A stretch of 64,000 nt of DNA from Paenibacillus arenosi (GTDB lineage: Bacteria > Bacillota > Bacilli > Paenibacillales > Paenibacillaceae), in contig NZ_JACYTN010000012.1 of assembly GCF_014841135.1 (NCBI RefSeq), positions 1 to 64,000 on the forward strand. The letters are read 5' to 3'. A program made the translations under genes and the position numbers. The stretch's first letter is position 1. Every line of letters begins with the position of its first letter. This document shows positions 47,160 through 55,902 of this stretch, one piece after another. The notes below the pieces were generated by a model, which saw only the letters and a list, made by a program, of their open reading frames with translations, did not search any database and was not told where the DNA came from.

Positions 47160-48512
47160 TTATCTTTTACGAATGATATCTAACTCTACTTGTGCCTGCT
47201 GCTCCAGTTCTGCTATTGCCTGCTCCAACGTCTTCTCTCCGCTAGCTACGGCATGCAACGCCTCATTCAACATCGGCGTATATGCTTGATAGAAGCTCTC
47301 CGGGATATTTTTCTTCCACTGCTCATTCACTCGATGCTTCGATGGTTTCAGCATATAGAGCGTCTCTTCGTCTCTTTCCAAGCTTCGTGGCAGATATTCC
47401 TTTCGTGCTGGCAAATCACTGCCTCCCGTTCGGGATATGATCTTGGCCATCTCCACTCCATTCATGAATGAAACGAACGCCCAAGCATCTTGTTTATTAT
47501 CGGATTTAGCAGCTATCGCAAAAATTTGTGTCGCATACGTCAGGGTGGATTCATCCACGCGTGCTGGATCGATCGGGGCTGAAACCATGCCCCAATTCAT
47601 CTTGGAAGATTCACCGATGCGCGAAGCAAACGACGAATCACTCATAATCATCGGTATATCCCCATTTAGAAATTTGTTCATGGCCATTATGTATCGCGAC
47701 CCTGGATCTCCGCTCTGCCCCGATGGCCGAACGGATACCGACTTTTGCTGGATGGCATCGACTGTGAGCTGGAAAGCTTGCTTCCAACCATCAGACTGCA
47801 GCAGTACGTTCTTCCCTTCCGCATCGAATAATTGTAGACCCATCGTAGTTGAGACGCTCCACATTACATCGGACGCTTCATTATCTATGAAGCCGTATGT
47901 AGCATTCTCGTCCGTTCTGCCATTATGGAACCGAGCAGCGAGTTCGATTACTTCCTTCCACTGCATGCTATTAACAGGTAGATCCATTTGCTTATCTTTG
48001 AACATATCTACGTTGTAGTATAAAAAGCGAGCGTTGAGTGTGGTTGCAAGTCCAAATAAAGAACCGTTTCCACGTTCGCGCAGCATGTCTATTACGCCAG
48101 GTGCATAGCCTTCCGCATCGAACTGCTCTTGCTTCATAATAGGCTCCAAATGATATAGCTTTCCAAGGCTGGATAATTCGTTATATTCATCTTGATTCAA
48201 TAGGAGCACGTCAGGCTTCTCGCGTTCCAGCATGCGATTCAGTTTTTCCAGTGCACTTGCACTTTCAAATTCGACTTCCCCTGCATCGGTGGACTGGATT
48301 ACCTCAATTTCAATATTTGGATACCTGCTGTTGAATAGCCTGCCATACTTAACATGGAAATCCTCTACATAGGGATAATAAATCTTCAACTTCCTGCTTC
48401 CATCACCGCTTAGCTCGTTCGATAGGGGCTTATTTTCGAAGCACCCGCTTATCAGCAGAACAACACTAAACAAAAGAAGGATAGACGCTTGACGTGTATC
48501 AGATCTCCTCAT
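47160..48512 (-). CDS. extracellular solute-binding lipoprotein, copy 1
   Basis: About 450 residues, family 1 (MalE-like) binding protein. Signal and lipobox LLISGC, then FENKP. Typical segments: RLLFN-like NRMLEREKPDVLLLNQDEYNEL and SRIGESSKMNWGMVSAPIDP, WAFVSFMNG. The start at 48512 (MRRSDTRQAS) has GAGGGGAGAAGG upstream. It lies directly behind a second, clearly homologous copy. No permease or ATPase gene adjoins them, so they depend on a transporter elsewhere or act in sensing. Ligand unknown, probably a sugar. Confidence 0.82.
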   Translation of the reverse strand: MRRSDTRQASILLLFSVVLLISGCFENKPLSNELSGDGSRKLKIYYPYVEDFHVKYGRLFNSRYPNIEIEVIQSTDAGEVEFESASALEKLNRMLEREKPDVLLLNQDEYNELSSLGKLYHLEPIMKQEQFDAEGYAPGVIDMLRERGNGSLFGLATTLNARFLYYNVDMFKDKQMDLPVNSMQWKEVIELAARFHNGRTDENATYGFIDNEASDVMWSVSTTMGLQLFDAEGKNVLLQSDGWKQAFQLTVDAIQQKSVSVRPSGQSGDPGSRYIMAMNKFLNGDIPMIMSDSSFASRIGESSKMNWGMVSAPIDPARVDESTLTYATQIFAIAAKSDNKQDAWAFVSFMNGVEMAKIISRTGGSDLPARKEYLPRSLERDEETLYMLKPSKHRVNEQWKKNIPESFYQAYTPMLNEALHAVASGEKTLEQAIAELEQQAQVELDIIRKR

Positions 48513-48571
48513 CGCTTCCTTCTCCCCTCCTCTCACAACTTTGCATGACTCTGTCTATTTCATCGTTCCAT

Positions 48572-49936
48572 TTATTTTCCGCTGCTTTTTTGGCGAACTT
48601 GTTGAAACGCTGCTTGAGCTTGTTGCTGCAGTTCTGCCAGAGCCTCATCTACCGTTTTCTCATTTGCTGTAATCGCCCGCAGCGCTTCTGCTCGCAAAGG
48701 GGTATAGACGCTGCTAAATTCATCGGGAATCCGCTTAGACATATATTCGTGCTTCTGATTTTTTATTTGCAAGGCATAAAAAGGATCTGTACTCTTGCCC
48801 TGAACGGACTTGACGAATCCCGTTCGTGTCGGCAGCTTATAGTAAATGGAGGAACTAGCCTGGGCCATTTCCGGGCTATTTATATACTTCACAAATTCCC
48901 ATGCTGCGCGCTTATTGTTCGATTGTGCATGAATAGCAAAATATTCGTATACATTGGCACTTGATGTTTCATTTGGGTAGGCGGGATCAATAGGAACTGG
49001 GACGATACCCCAGTCCATTTTGGACGCCTTTTTGTTCCTCGAATCGTTAAGTTGATGAATTAAATTCGAGCCACTGATGGTCATAGCGGCTTTGCCCTGC
49101 AAAAATAAGTGATTCTCGGAACGAAGATAACTTGTATCCCCCCATTTACGAGTTTGCAGTGTGCCGGCACGGATCGCATCGGTGACCATCGTGTAGGCTT
49201 GCTTCCATCCTTCAGACTCAAGCTGTACATGTTCTCCCTTGCCATCGAACATTTGCAGACTCAATGTGCTCGCTACGCGATACAGCATCTGATCTGCATG
49301 TTCATCGCCAGCATACAGTCCAGGCATACCCGCATTTTCAAACCTTGCAGCCAAATTGAATAGTTCCTGCCAGCTCATGCCGCTTTTGGGCAGTTCAATC
49401 CTATTCGTTTTGAACACATCCGCATTATAGTAAATCACTTCCGTATGGAAATACGGTGCTAGCCCATATAACGTACCGCCACCCTGTTCTCGCATCAGAT
49501 CGATTAAACCAGGCATATATCCTGCTAGATCGAATTGCTCTTGCTTGACAATCGGCTCTATATTATATAACTTGCCGTCTAATGCGAGTTTCTCATAATA
49601 ATGCGGTGCTAACGTTAATACGTCCGGCCGCTGTTCATCAATAAGTTGCGCCAATGCCGTCCCATAATCAATGTCCTTTTCCGTCTGCTGCTGTAACAAA
49701 TGCCTAGTCTCCACTATTTCGATCTCGATATTTGGATAGTGAAGCGTAAATGCATTTCCATATTCCTGAAAGAACCATTTTTCATCATAAGCAAGAATTT
49801 TCAAGGTACCCTTTCCATTTTTATCAAGCTCCTCTAGCACGGGTTTTGAACCCAAGCATCCACTTAATAGCATCATGATACTTAGCAGAAGCACAGCTTG
49901 CTTCCAACGTTTGAATCCTCGCAGTTTGCCTTTCAT
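48572..49936 (-). CDS. extracellular solute-binding lipoprotein, copy 2
   Basis: 454 residues, same family and similar sequence to the preceding entry over the whole length (shared patterns: GxGTLKILxYxEKWFFxEYGNAF, QLIDEQRPDVLTLAPHYYEKL, MDWGIVPVPIDP, WEFVKYINSPEMAQASS). Lipobox LLSGC near residue 27, preceded by a basic N-terminus and helix. First gene of the pair, 60 bases upstream of the other. An in-tandem duplication followed by divergence is the simplest reading. Ribosome site weak (GGGG about 13 bases away). Confidence 0.82.
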   Translation of the reverse strand: MKGKLRGFKRWKQAVLLLSIMMLLSGCLGSKPVLEELDKNGKGTLKILAYDEKWFFQEYGNAFTLHYPNIEIEIVETRHLLQQQTEKDIDYGTALAQLIDEQRPDVLTLAPHYYEKLALDGKLYNIEPIVKQEQFDLAGYMPGLIDLMREQGGGTLYGLAPYFHTEVIYYNADVFKTNRIELPKSGMSWQELFNLAARFENAGMPGLYAGDEHADQMLYRVASTLSLQMFDGKGEHVQLESEGWKQAYTMVTDAIRAGTLQTRKWGDTSYLRSENHLFLQGKAAMTISGSNLIHQLNDSRNKKASKMDWGIVPVPIDPAYPNETSSANVYEYFAIHAQSNNKRAAWEFVKYINSPEMAQASSSIYYKLPTRTGFVKSVQGKSTDPFYALQIKNQKHEYMSKRIPDEFSSVYTPLRAEALRAITANEKTVDEALAELQQQAQAAFQQVRQKSSGK

Positions 49937-49963
49937 TTCGCCGATTAATCCCCTTTAACAAAC

Positions 49964-50725
49964 TTATTTTCTAATCATCGTCTTAGCAAGCTCGATAAGC
50001 TCGTCTTTCGTTAACGGATTTCCGGGATTTGTGGATATTTCGTATGATGTTCCTTTTTCTCTCCAATGAAGTTTATTGCGCAAAATTTTCGCATACTTCT
50101 TTCTATCCTCTTCACTGTGGCTATCTACAGACTGGTAGAGGTATTTTAAATCCTTCATTGGGAAATATTCCATTTGCACTTGGAAAATAATATTGTCTTT
50201 TCCATTTGCGTACTCCAACTTGATTTGTCCCGCTTCCGTCCATTCCATCTTTTTGGAATAAACGACTTTACCTTTGCCCTCGGCTTTTACTTTTGCCTCA
50301 AATGCCTTGTTGCTTAACGAATTCTGAATTTCGCCTTTAACAAAAGAATAGCCCTCTGGCATACCCTGTGGCTCAACTACAACGGGTCCCTTTAATTTAG
50401 TTAGCCATCTCTCGTAATTTTCGTATGTTTTGAATGTTGGAAAATTCACATAATACTGGCACTCACTCCCGCCATTCATCGACTTATCGCCAATACATAG
50501 AAGATAGACAGCCCCTGGTGTATTTTCTGTCTCATTCATTATTTTTTTTATTTCTGCTGAAATTATTTTCTTTTTCTCTGCAGTAGTAGGTGCTTTAGCT
50601 ATAGTCATTATGAGGGAGTTACCATTGAGCGATGAGATCGGTTCCGCATGTACAACACCATGAATAGAACCTAGAAGCAGCATGCTGCTTAGCGTAGCGA
50701 TTGCAAGTTTTGTCGTGTTTTTCAT
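49964..50725 (-). CDS. secreted DUF4367-like protein
   Basis: About 253 residues: signal peptide ending VVHAE, mature beta-rich domain, and a C-terminal helix KDELIELAKTMIRK. The late segment GTSYEISTNPGNPLTKDELIELA is the pattern I associate with DUF4367, often found in anti-sigma or envelope-stress proteins. ATG at 50725 has GAGGAGC 9 bases upstream; the open frame extends further without support. It lies just downstream of the anti-sigma gene but separated by a terminator, so it is probably a separate unit. No catalytic motif. Confidence 0.65.
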   Translation of the reverse strand: MKNTTKLAIATLSSMLLLGSIHGVVHAEPISSLNGNSLIMTIAKAPTTAEKKKIISAEIKKIMNETENTPGAVYLLCIGDKSMNGGSECQYYVNFPTFKTYENYERWLTKLKGPVVVEPQGMPEGYSFVKGEIQNSLSNKAFEAKVKAEGKGKVVYSKKMEWTEAGQIKLEYANGKDNIIFQVQMEYFPMKDLKYLYQSVDSHSEEDRKKYAKILRNKLHWREKGTSYEISTNPGNPLTKDELIELAKTMIRK

Positions 50726-50864
50726 TGAATATTGCTCCTCTCTATTTAAACGAATGATCGATGGTATCAGGCCACACTTCCGTGTTATTGGGATCCCTTT
50801 GCGCAAGCCTCTATTTTATAAACACATCCCCTTTCATTTTGGTTCACTAATATAGGAACGAAAT

Positions 50865-50910
50865 AAAAAAATGCTGCCCAACTCGTCATATCATGACGTG
50901 GACAGCATTT
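50865..50910 (-). terminator. terminator after the anti-sigma gene
   Basis: AAATGCTGCCC and GGACAGCATTT arms with inner CGTC/GACG, followed on the minus strand by seven T. Strong intrinsic terminator. Confidence 0.85.
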
Positions 50911-50915
50911 ATGAA

Positions 50916-52643
50916 CTACTGCAGCTTTACTTTCATTCCCCTATCTCGATGTCGAATTTGGAACTCATACAAATATAGTTCGGCATCGCTTCCCTTGAAA
51001 TCACGATAGATGTTTACGAACTTGTTCGAGTTCTCCCAATCAAGCCAATTGTCCTCCCATTGGTGAAACAGAACTTCTCCATATACTTTATCTTCGCCTC
51101 GTTTCATGTAGGTCTGTGTAACGCCGCTGAAACTGAGATTCTCGCTTTCATTTTCAACATAAAGGTCACCATCTTTTGTATAGTAAGACAATTTCACTGG
51201 ATACCCTACTATGTCTACTACTTGTTCTCGCTTTTCGTCTGAAATGTTTTGCAGCTTGATTGACTCCTTGTAGTTTCGATGCGATTCGATTTCATTTTCC
51301 AACAACAATTGTATCGGCGTCTCCGCGGTTAGTCGCATCTCGGGAGAAAGCCTGAACGTGTACATTTGCTTGTATCCGTGAGATGGAGTATTTGCATACT
51401 CGTACGTCTCCCAACCTTTTAGCACACGGTCATTTACCAGTAACGAAACATTCCGATATGGAATTCTTCGAAACTCTTTTTTATTTTCTATTTCCAGCTT
51501 AACCCCGGTTGGTCTAATAATTAGTTTCCGGATTATCGAGTCACCATCTGCTGATACAATTGGAATGTCCAAGTTCCGAGTTACGGATGCCTGCAACGAT
51601 TTTTCCTTATTCAACGAAATATTATCGAAATTCCATTTTCCCTCGATACGATCTCCCTTTACACCATAAACGAATTCATACGTATTTCCGCTCTGCTGTA
51701 ACTCGTCTAGACGATAGCTTTCTTGTGAGCCACGTTCCCTATGTCCATCAAGTTCAATTGGTGAAGACATCTTATAGCCTATTCGCTTTACTGTCGACTC
51801 TCCCTTGTTCACCCGAATTTGTGGGTCGACGATACGAAATATCGAATCATCCGTGTACGATAAGGAATATTTGAGTAATCCCTCTCCCTTTTCCCCCGTC
51901 ACAACCTGTACCTTTAAATCCTTAATCCCGCCTTCATGGATCGGAAAGCTCTGCACCTCTGTTTTACGTGGATCCAAAGCGATTGACTTGTGAACGTAAT
52001 CATAAGCCTGCAACCCGCTCACATGCATTTGCACGTTCGACTCATTACCGGAAAATGTCCATGATGTATCGAAAAATCCTTTGTAAATCCGATTTTCTTC
52101 ATCCCATGCTTGCGAATAATAGCCATTATTCCAGTTCCTTTTTATTGCCGTCTCATTATCAAAACGTGCTATAGAATTTCCTTTATTATCTTTAAACTCA
52201 AATTCGTCAAATACCCACTCTCGTTCCTCTTTATCTCCCGTATCTAGGCTATATAATAGCACCGTTCCATTATCGTCAGAGACTGCTGTATCCATGCTTA
52301 AGGTAACACCGTTATCCGTAACAGACTTATTGATCGGCTGCCCGAATCCATGATGAAGTGCGGACTTTACTCCTGAAGGATAAATAAAGTCCCATTTCCC
52401 AGCAATATAGGCAAGTGCCGGAGTAGCCACTAGGACAAATGCAGCTACAGAGAGTACGGCTAAACGTCGTCCGCGGAACAACGACTTTGTTTGTATCGGA
52501 GCGGCAGCTGTGATTGGTTCATCTTTCTCGTTTCTAGCCGCTTCAATTCGCGTCCACATCGCATCAAAGTCTGGATAGGGATGGTCGTCTTTATTGCCCA
52601 ACTGCTGAGAGAGATTTTGGATTCCGTTTGTTCTCTTCTTCAT
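50916..52643 (-). CDS. DUF4179-type anti-sigma factor
   Basis: A 575-residue transmembrane protein paired with an ECF sigma factor. A cytoplasmic N-terminal region of about 60 residues is followed by one helix (about residues 67-85, LAVLSVAAFVLVATPALAYI) and an extracytoplasmic beta-rich DUF4179 domain (DNGVTLSMDTAVSDDNGTVL) with a further DUF5643-like domain to the C-terminus. ATG at 52643 lies inside the 3' end of the sigma gene, overlapping by 53 bases. Presumably holds the sigma factor inactive until an envelope signal. Confidence 0.88.
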   Translation of the reverse strand: MKKRTNGIQNLSQQLGNKDDHPYPDFDAMWTRIEAARNEKDEPITAAAPIQTKSLFRGRRLAVLSVAAFVLVATPALAYIAGKWDFIYPSGVKSALHHGFGQPINKSVTDNGVTLSMDTAVSDDNGTVLLYSLDTGDKEEREWVFDEFEFKDNKGNSIARFDNETAIKRNWNNGYYSQAWDEENRIYKGFFDTSWTFSGNESNVQMHVSGLQAYDYVHKSIALDPRKTEVQSFPIHEGGIKDLKVQVVTGEKGEGLLKYSLSYTDDSIFRIVDPQIRVNKGESTVKRIGYKMSSPIELDGHRERGSQESYRLDELQQSGNTYEFVYGVKGDRIEGKWNFDNISLNKEKSLQASVTRNLDIPIVSADGDSIIRKLIIRPTGVKLEIENKKEFRRIPYRNVSLLVNDRVLKGWETYEYANTPSHGYKQMYTFRLSPEMRLTAETPIQLLLENEIESHRNYKESIKLQNISDEKREQVVDIVGYPVKLSYYTKDGDLYVENESENLSFSGVTQTYMKRGEDKVYGEVLFHQWEDNWLDWENSNKFVNIYRDFKGSDAELYLYEFQIRHRDRGMKVKLQ

Positions 52644-53202
52644 GCTCCATACCTTCCTTTCCTTGTACGGTGATTTTCTGATTGATCGGTAACTCATCCT
52701 GAAGCTTCAAGTCATCCTCTATCTCGTCTAATATAACCCTCATCAACTTCAATCCCCGGTTTAAGCGAGATTTCACAGTCCCCACCGGAATATGTAAGAT
52801 GTCCGCAATGTCGGTAAGCGGCAAATCATTCGTATATCGCAGCGTTACGACAACCCGAATCTTATCAGGGAGTTTCGCGAGTCGCTGCTTCCATTCTTCA
52901 TCTGCTTCCTTTTGCTCGGCAATGACAAGGACAGAAGGTTCCACCTGTTCCCGTTGGAATAAGAGCAGCAGCTTCTCCTTCATCACTCTTGACTTGTTCT
53001 TCCGCAGGTGATTCAAACAATGGTTGACCGTGATCCGCATCAGCCATGTTTTCAAATACTCGACCTGCTCCCATCCTGAGGCGAGTGCTTTAATAAACAC
53101 TTCCTGGCACACGTCCTCCGCATCCGAAACATTTCGCAGCATGTAGTAGCAGGTTCTGTACACTTCTTTGTTGTACCGTTCAAAAAACTCCCTGTCCGTC
53201 AA
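52591..53202 (-). CDS. ECF RNA polymerase sigma factor
   Basis: About 203 residues: region 2 YNKEVYRTCYYMLRNVSDAEDVCQEVFIKAL (split here as YRTCYYMLRNVSDAED and VCQEVFIKAL) and region 4 LPDKIRVVVTLRYTNDL followed by ADILHIPVGTVKSRLNRG, the DNA-binding helix. TTG at 53202 with AAGGTGGGG 6 bases upstream is favoured over TTG at 53223, which lacks a site. The C-terminal 18 codons are overlapped by the anti-sigma gene, so the two are made in a fixed ratio. An AAAAGGTTCA (minus-strand TGAACCTTTT) near 53284-53293 could be its autoregulated -35. Confidence 0.9.
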   Translation of the reverse strand: MTDREFFERYNKEVYRTCYYMLRNVSDAEDVCQEVFIKALASGWEQVEYLKTWLMRITVNHCLNHLRKNKSRVMKEKLLLLFQREQVEPSVLVIAEQKEADEEWKQRLAKLPDKIRVVVTLRYTNDLPLTDIADILHIPVGTVKSRLNRGLKLMRVILDEIEDDLKLQDELPINQKITVQGKEGMEHEEENKRNPKSLSAVGQ

Positions 53203-53390
53203 CAGGTTCCCCACCTTTCTCAAGTCACTCTAGCTGCAGCTCCCCCTTGAACATGCATTACTATAGTAACAACTATCTCCTGTAAAAGGTTCAATAATTG
53301 GATAGTTGAGATGAAATATTTTCTAAAAAACGCCATTCTCCTCCGACCAATATCGATTAAGCTAAGATCCTATACCTATTTGTGGATACG

Positions 53391-53481
53391 AAAAAGAACC
53401 GCAAGGATGATGAGCCCCTCCGATTTGCTAGACAACATCTAACATTGAAAGGCGCATTTTAGACGATCCCTACGGTTCTTT
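53391..53481. terminator. large hairpin between importer operon and sigma gene
   Basis: A 91-base element with arms AAAGAACCGCAAGGAT (53393-53408) and ATCCCTACGGTTCTTT (53466-53481), two mismatches. The loop is about 57 bases. It may terminate the importer operon transcript on the minus strand, or be a small structured or mobile element. Confidence 0.5.
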
Positions 53482-53508
53482 CTATTAGGTTTGTGTTTGG
53501 TCGTTGAA

Positions 53509-54336
53509 CTACTTATTCCAAGGAATCAATCTTTTTTCCATAAAACGAATAATCATCGTAGAGGCAATACCAAGACCAGCCATCATAATAAAAGAAACAA
53601 ACATCATACGCATATCAAATATAGAATAGGCCATCCATACACGATATCCAATCCCGGAGTTAGCTCCAATCATTTCCGCAGCAACAATGAGCAATAACGC
53701 ATCGGCGAATCCGATTTTAATTCCTGCGCATAGGGTTGGCAGCGAACCGGGGATCGCTACTGTTTTTATAAATTGATATTTAGACGCTCCGTAATTTCTA
53801 GCTACATCGATATATTGTTGATGGAGATTCAATACGCCAGAAGCTGAATTAATCGCCACAGGGAAAAATACACCAAGCATGATCAATGTAATTTTGGACG
53901 CTTCCCCAATGCCCATAACAATGATTAATAGTGGCAGCAGCGCAAGTTTAGGAATGGGGCGAATGGCGAGTAGTATCGGTTGAATGAACATTCGCATGAA
54001 GGGAATAAAACCAATAAGCAGCCCTACTACTAGACCGGGTGCTGCACCGAGGATAAAGCCTGTAAGTATTCGATACAGACTAATTTGCATATCTGCTAAT
54101 AGTTGACCGCTAGATACAGCGACTAGAAGTGCTTGAAAAATATGTGACGGAGCAGGCAAGTATCGGCTGTCCAATATAGATAGGCTGACCACGAGTTCCC
54201 ATCCTAAAATCAATGATACAGGGATTCCATATTTGATCTTGCTGCTTACTGGTTTCCTAAAGTACCAATCGTTATTGCGATTGACAGTGCTTTCAGATGT
54301 TCGCTCAGATATGGGCGCAACTTTAGATGCAATCAT
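53509..54336 (-). CDS. NitT/TauT-type ABC importer permease 2
   Basis: A 275-residue permease of the SsuC/TauC group with six helices. The EAA-like coupling segment is VARNYGASKYQFIKTVAIPGSLPTLCAGI. N-terminal 40 residues are hydrophilic. Its ATG overlaps the ATPase stop by 4 bases. Last gene of a four-gene operon: binding protein, permease 1, ATPase, permease 2. Two similar permeases suggest a heterodimer. Family members import nitrate, taurine, alkanesulfonates, or thiamin and riboflavin precursors; the exact ligand is not visible here. Confidence 0.88.
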   Translation of the reverse strand: MIASKVAPISERTSESTVNRNNDWYFRKPVSSKIKYGIPVSLILGWELVVSLSILDSRYLPAPSHIFQALLVAVSSGQLLADMQISLYRILTGFILGAAPGLVVGLLIGFIPFMRMFIQPILLAIRPIPKLALLPLLIIVMGIGEASKITLIMLGVFFPVAINSASGVLNLHQQYIDVARNYGASKYQFIKTVAIPGSLPTLCAGIKIGFADALLLIVAAEMIGANSGIGYRVWMAYSIFDMRMMFVSFIMMAGLGIASTMIIRFMEKRLIPWNK

Positions 54337-55130
54337 ATCGGCAGCATTCCTTCCATGGAACGTGATTTCTCTACTTCTTCCTTAAGCTGCATCCATATTT
54401 CGTTGAACATATTTTTGTAGAACGTGGAGGATCTTATTTCTTCAATCTTTCTTGGGCGAGGAAATGGGATCTCATACTCAGCGATAAGTGTTCCTGGATG
54501 TGCCGACATCATTATGATTCGGTCGCTTAATAAAATAGCCTCCTCAATACTATGCGTAATAAAAACAACCGTTTTTTGATTTTCCTCCCAAATCTTTAAC
54601 AGTTCTTGCTGAATTAACAATCGATTCTGTTCATCTAATGCAGTAAACGGCTCATCCATTAACAGGATTTCCGGATCATTGGCAAAGGCGCGAGCGACGC
54701 TCACCCGCTGCTTCATCCCGCCAGAAAGTTGGTGTGGATAGCTTTCAGCAAAGTTAACCATGTTAATTTTTAATAAGTAATGATCTACAATCGACTTCTT
54801 AATGGACGGAGGAACTTTTCTCATTGTTAAGCCATAGGCAATATTTTCTCGTACCGTCATCCAAGGAAATATAGAATGTTCTTGAAAAACCATAGCATTT
54901 AGAGGTTGGTTCGAATCATGATGCTGAATGTGCATCGTACCAGAGGTAGGAAGTTCAAGCCCGGCAATAACTCGTAGTAACGTTGTTTTTCCGCAGCCGC
55001 TTGGTCCAACAATGCTTACAAACTCTCCATCCTTTATTTGAAGGGAAATGGAATGAAAAGCCTCCACCATTTTATTCTTCTTGACGAATTGTTTACGTAA
55101 CTGCTCAATCCTTATTTTTTCCACTTGCAT
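54333..55130 (-). CDS. NitT/TauT-type ABC importer ATPase
   Basis: A 265-residue ATPase of the SsuB/TauB group: Walker A GPSGCGKTT, Q-loop MVFQEHSIFPW, signature LSGGMKQRVSVARA, Walker B LLMDEPFTALD and H-loop FITHS. It overlaps permease 1 by 26 bases. AAGGAGAGG sits 3 bases before the ATG, a tight spacing; the GTG two codons later is an alternative start. Confidence 0.92.
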   Translation of the reverse strand: MQVEKIRIEQLRKQFVKKNKMVEAFHSISLQIKDGEFVSIVGPSGCGKTTLLRVIAGLELPTSGTMHIQHHDSNQPLNAMVFQEHSIFPWMTVRENIAYGLTMRKVPPSIKKSIVDHYLLKINMVNFAESYPHQLSGGMKQRVSVARAFANDPEILLMDEPFTALDEQNRLLIQQELLKIWEENQKTVVFITHSIEEAILLSDRIIMMSAHPGTLIAEYEIPFPRPRKIEEIRSSTFYKNMFNEIWMQLKEEVEKSRSMEGMLPI

Positions 55131-55902
55131 CCCTCTCCTTCTGTGGGCTTCTATGCCACGAAATAACTCGGTGTTCTAACTTCTCGATGACTGTATATGA
55201 CAAATAGCCAAGCAGTGCAATAGTCGATAAAGCAACAAACATCGTTGGAATGTCAAATAAACTGTAGGCAGACCAAATCCGATAACCGATCCCAGCACTT
55301 GCACCTTGCATTTCCGCCGCTACAATTAATAAAATGGCCATTCCACTACCCAATTTGAGTCCTATAAAAATGGATGGAGCCGCAGCAGGCAGAGCAACTG
55401 TCTTGAAATAATTCCAACGCGAAGCTCCATAATTATAAGCAACTTCTTTATAGGTTTGGTCCACATTGCTTATACCAGCCGTTGTTTGGATAATGACAGG
55501 GAATAGTACACCGATGGCGATGACAATTACTTTACCGAGTTCATCTAGTCCGAAGAGCAAAATAATAAGAGGCATGAGTGCAAGCTTAGGTATTGGGAAT
55601 GTTGCGGCAACAATGGGTTCAAACAAAGCACGGCATAGAGAGGATATTCCTATACTTATTCCGATGGCGACGCCAACAACGGAACCAATGACAAAACCGA
55701 GCGTGATGCGAATTAGGCTGCTGCTCACATCGTGCCAATAGTAGCCGAGAGTGATTTGCTCCCACAATGAAATCAAGATAACATGCGGTGCTGGAAAAAA
55801 TCGTGCATCGAGTACAGCAATAAGCACGAATAACTCCCAGAGTAGTAGAAGGGACAGTGGTGGGATCATTTCTAACGTTTTTTGATAAATTTTATTGTTC
55901 AT
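55105..55902 (-). CDS. NitT/TauT-type ABC importer permease 1
   Basis: A 265-residue six-helix permease homologous to permease 2 (shared FPIPKLALMPLI, FPVIIQTTAGI, AYNYGASRWNYFKTVALPAA). It overlaps the binding-protein gene by 11 bases and the ATPase gene by 26. N-terminal region is short and begins close to helix 1. Confidence 0.9.
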   Translation of the reverse strand: MNNKIYQKTLEMIPPLSLLLLWELFVLIAVLDARFFPAPHVILISLWEQITLGYYWHDVSSSLIRITLGFVIGSVVGVAIGISIGISSLCRALFEPIVAATFPIPKLALMPLIILLFGLDELGKVIVIAIGVLFPVIIQTTAGISNVDQTYKEVAYNYGASRWNYFKTVALPAAAPSIFIGLKLGSGMAILLIVAAEMQGASAGIGYRIWSAYSLFDIPTMFVALSTIALLGYLSYTVIEKLEHRVISWHRSPQKERDASGKNKD

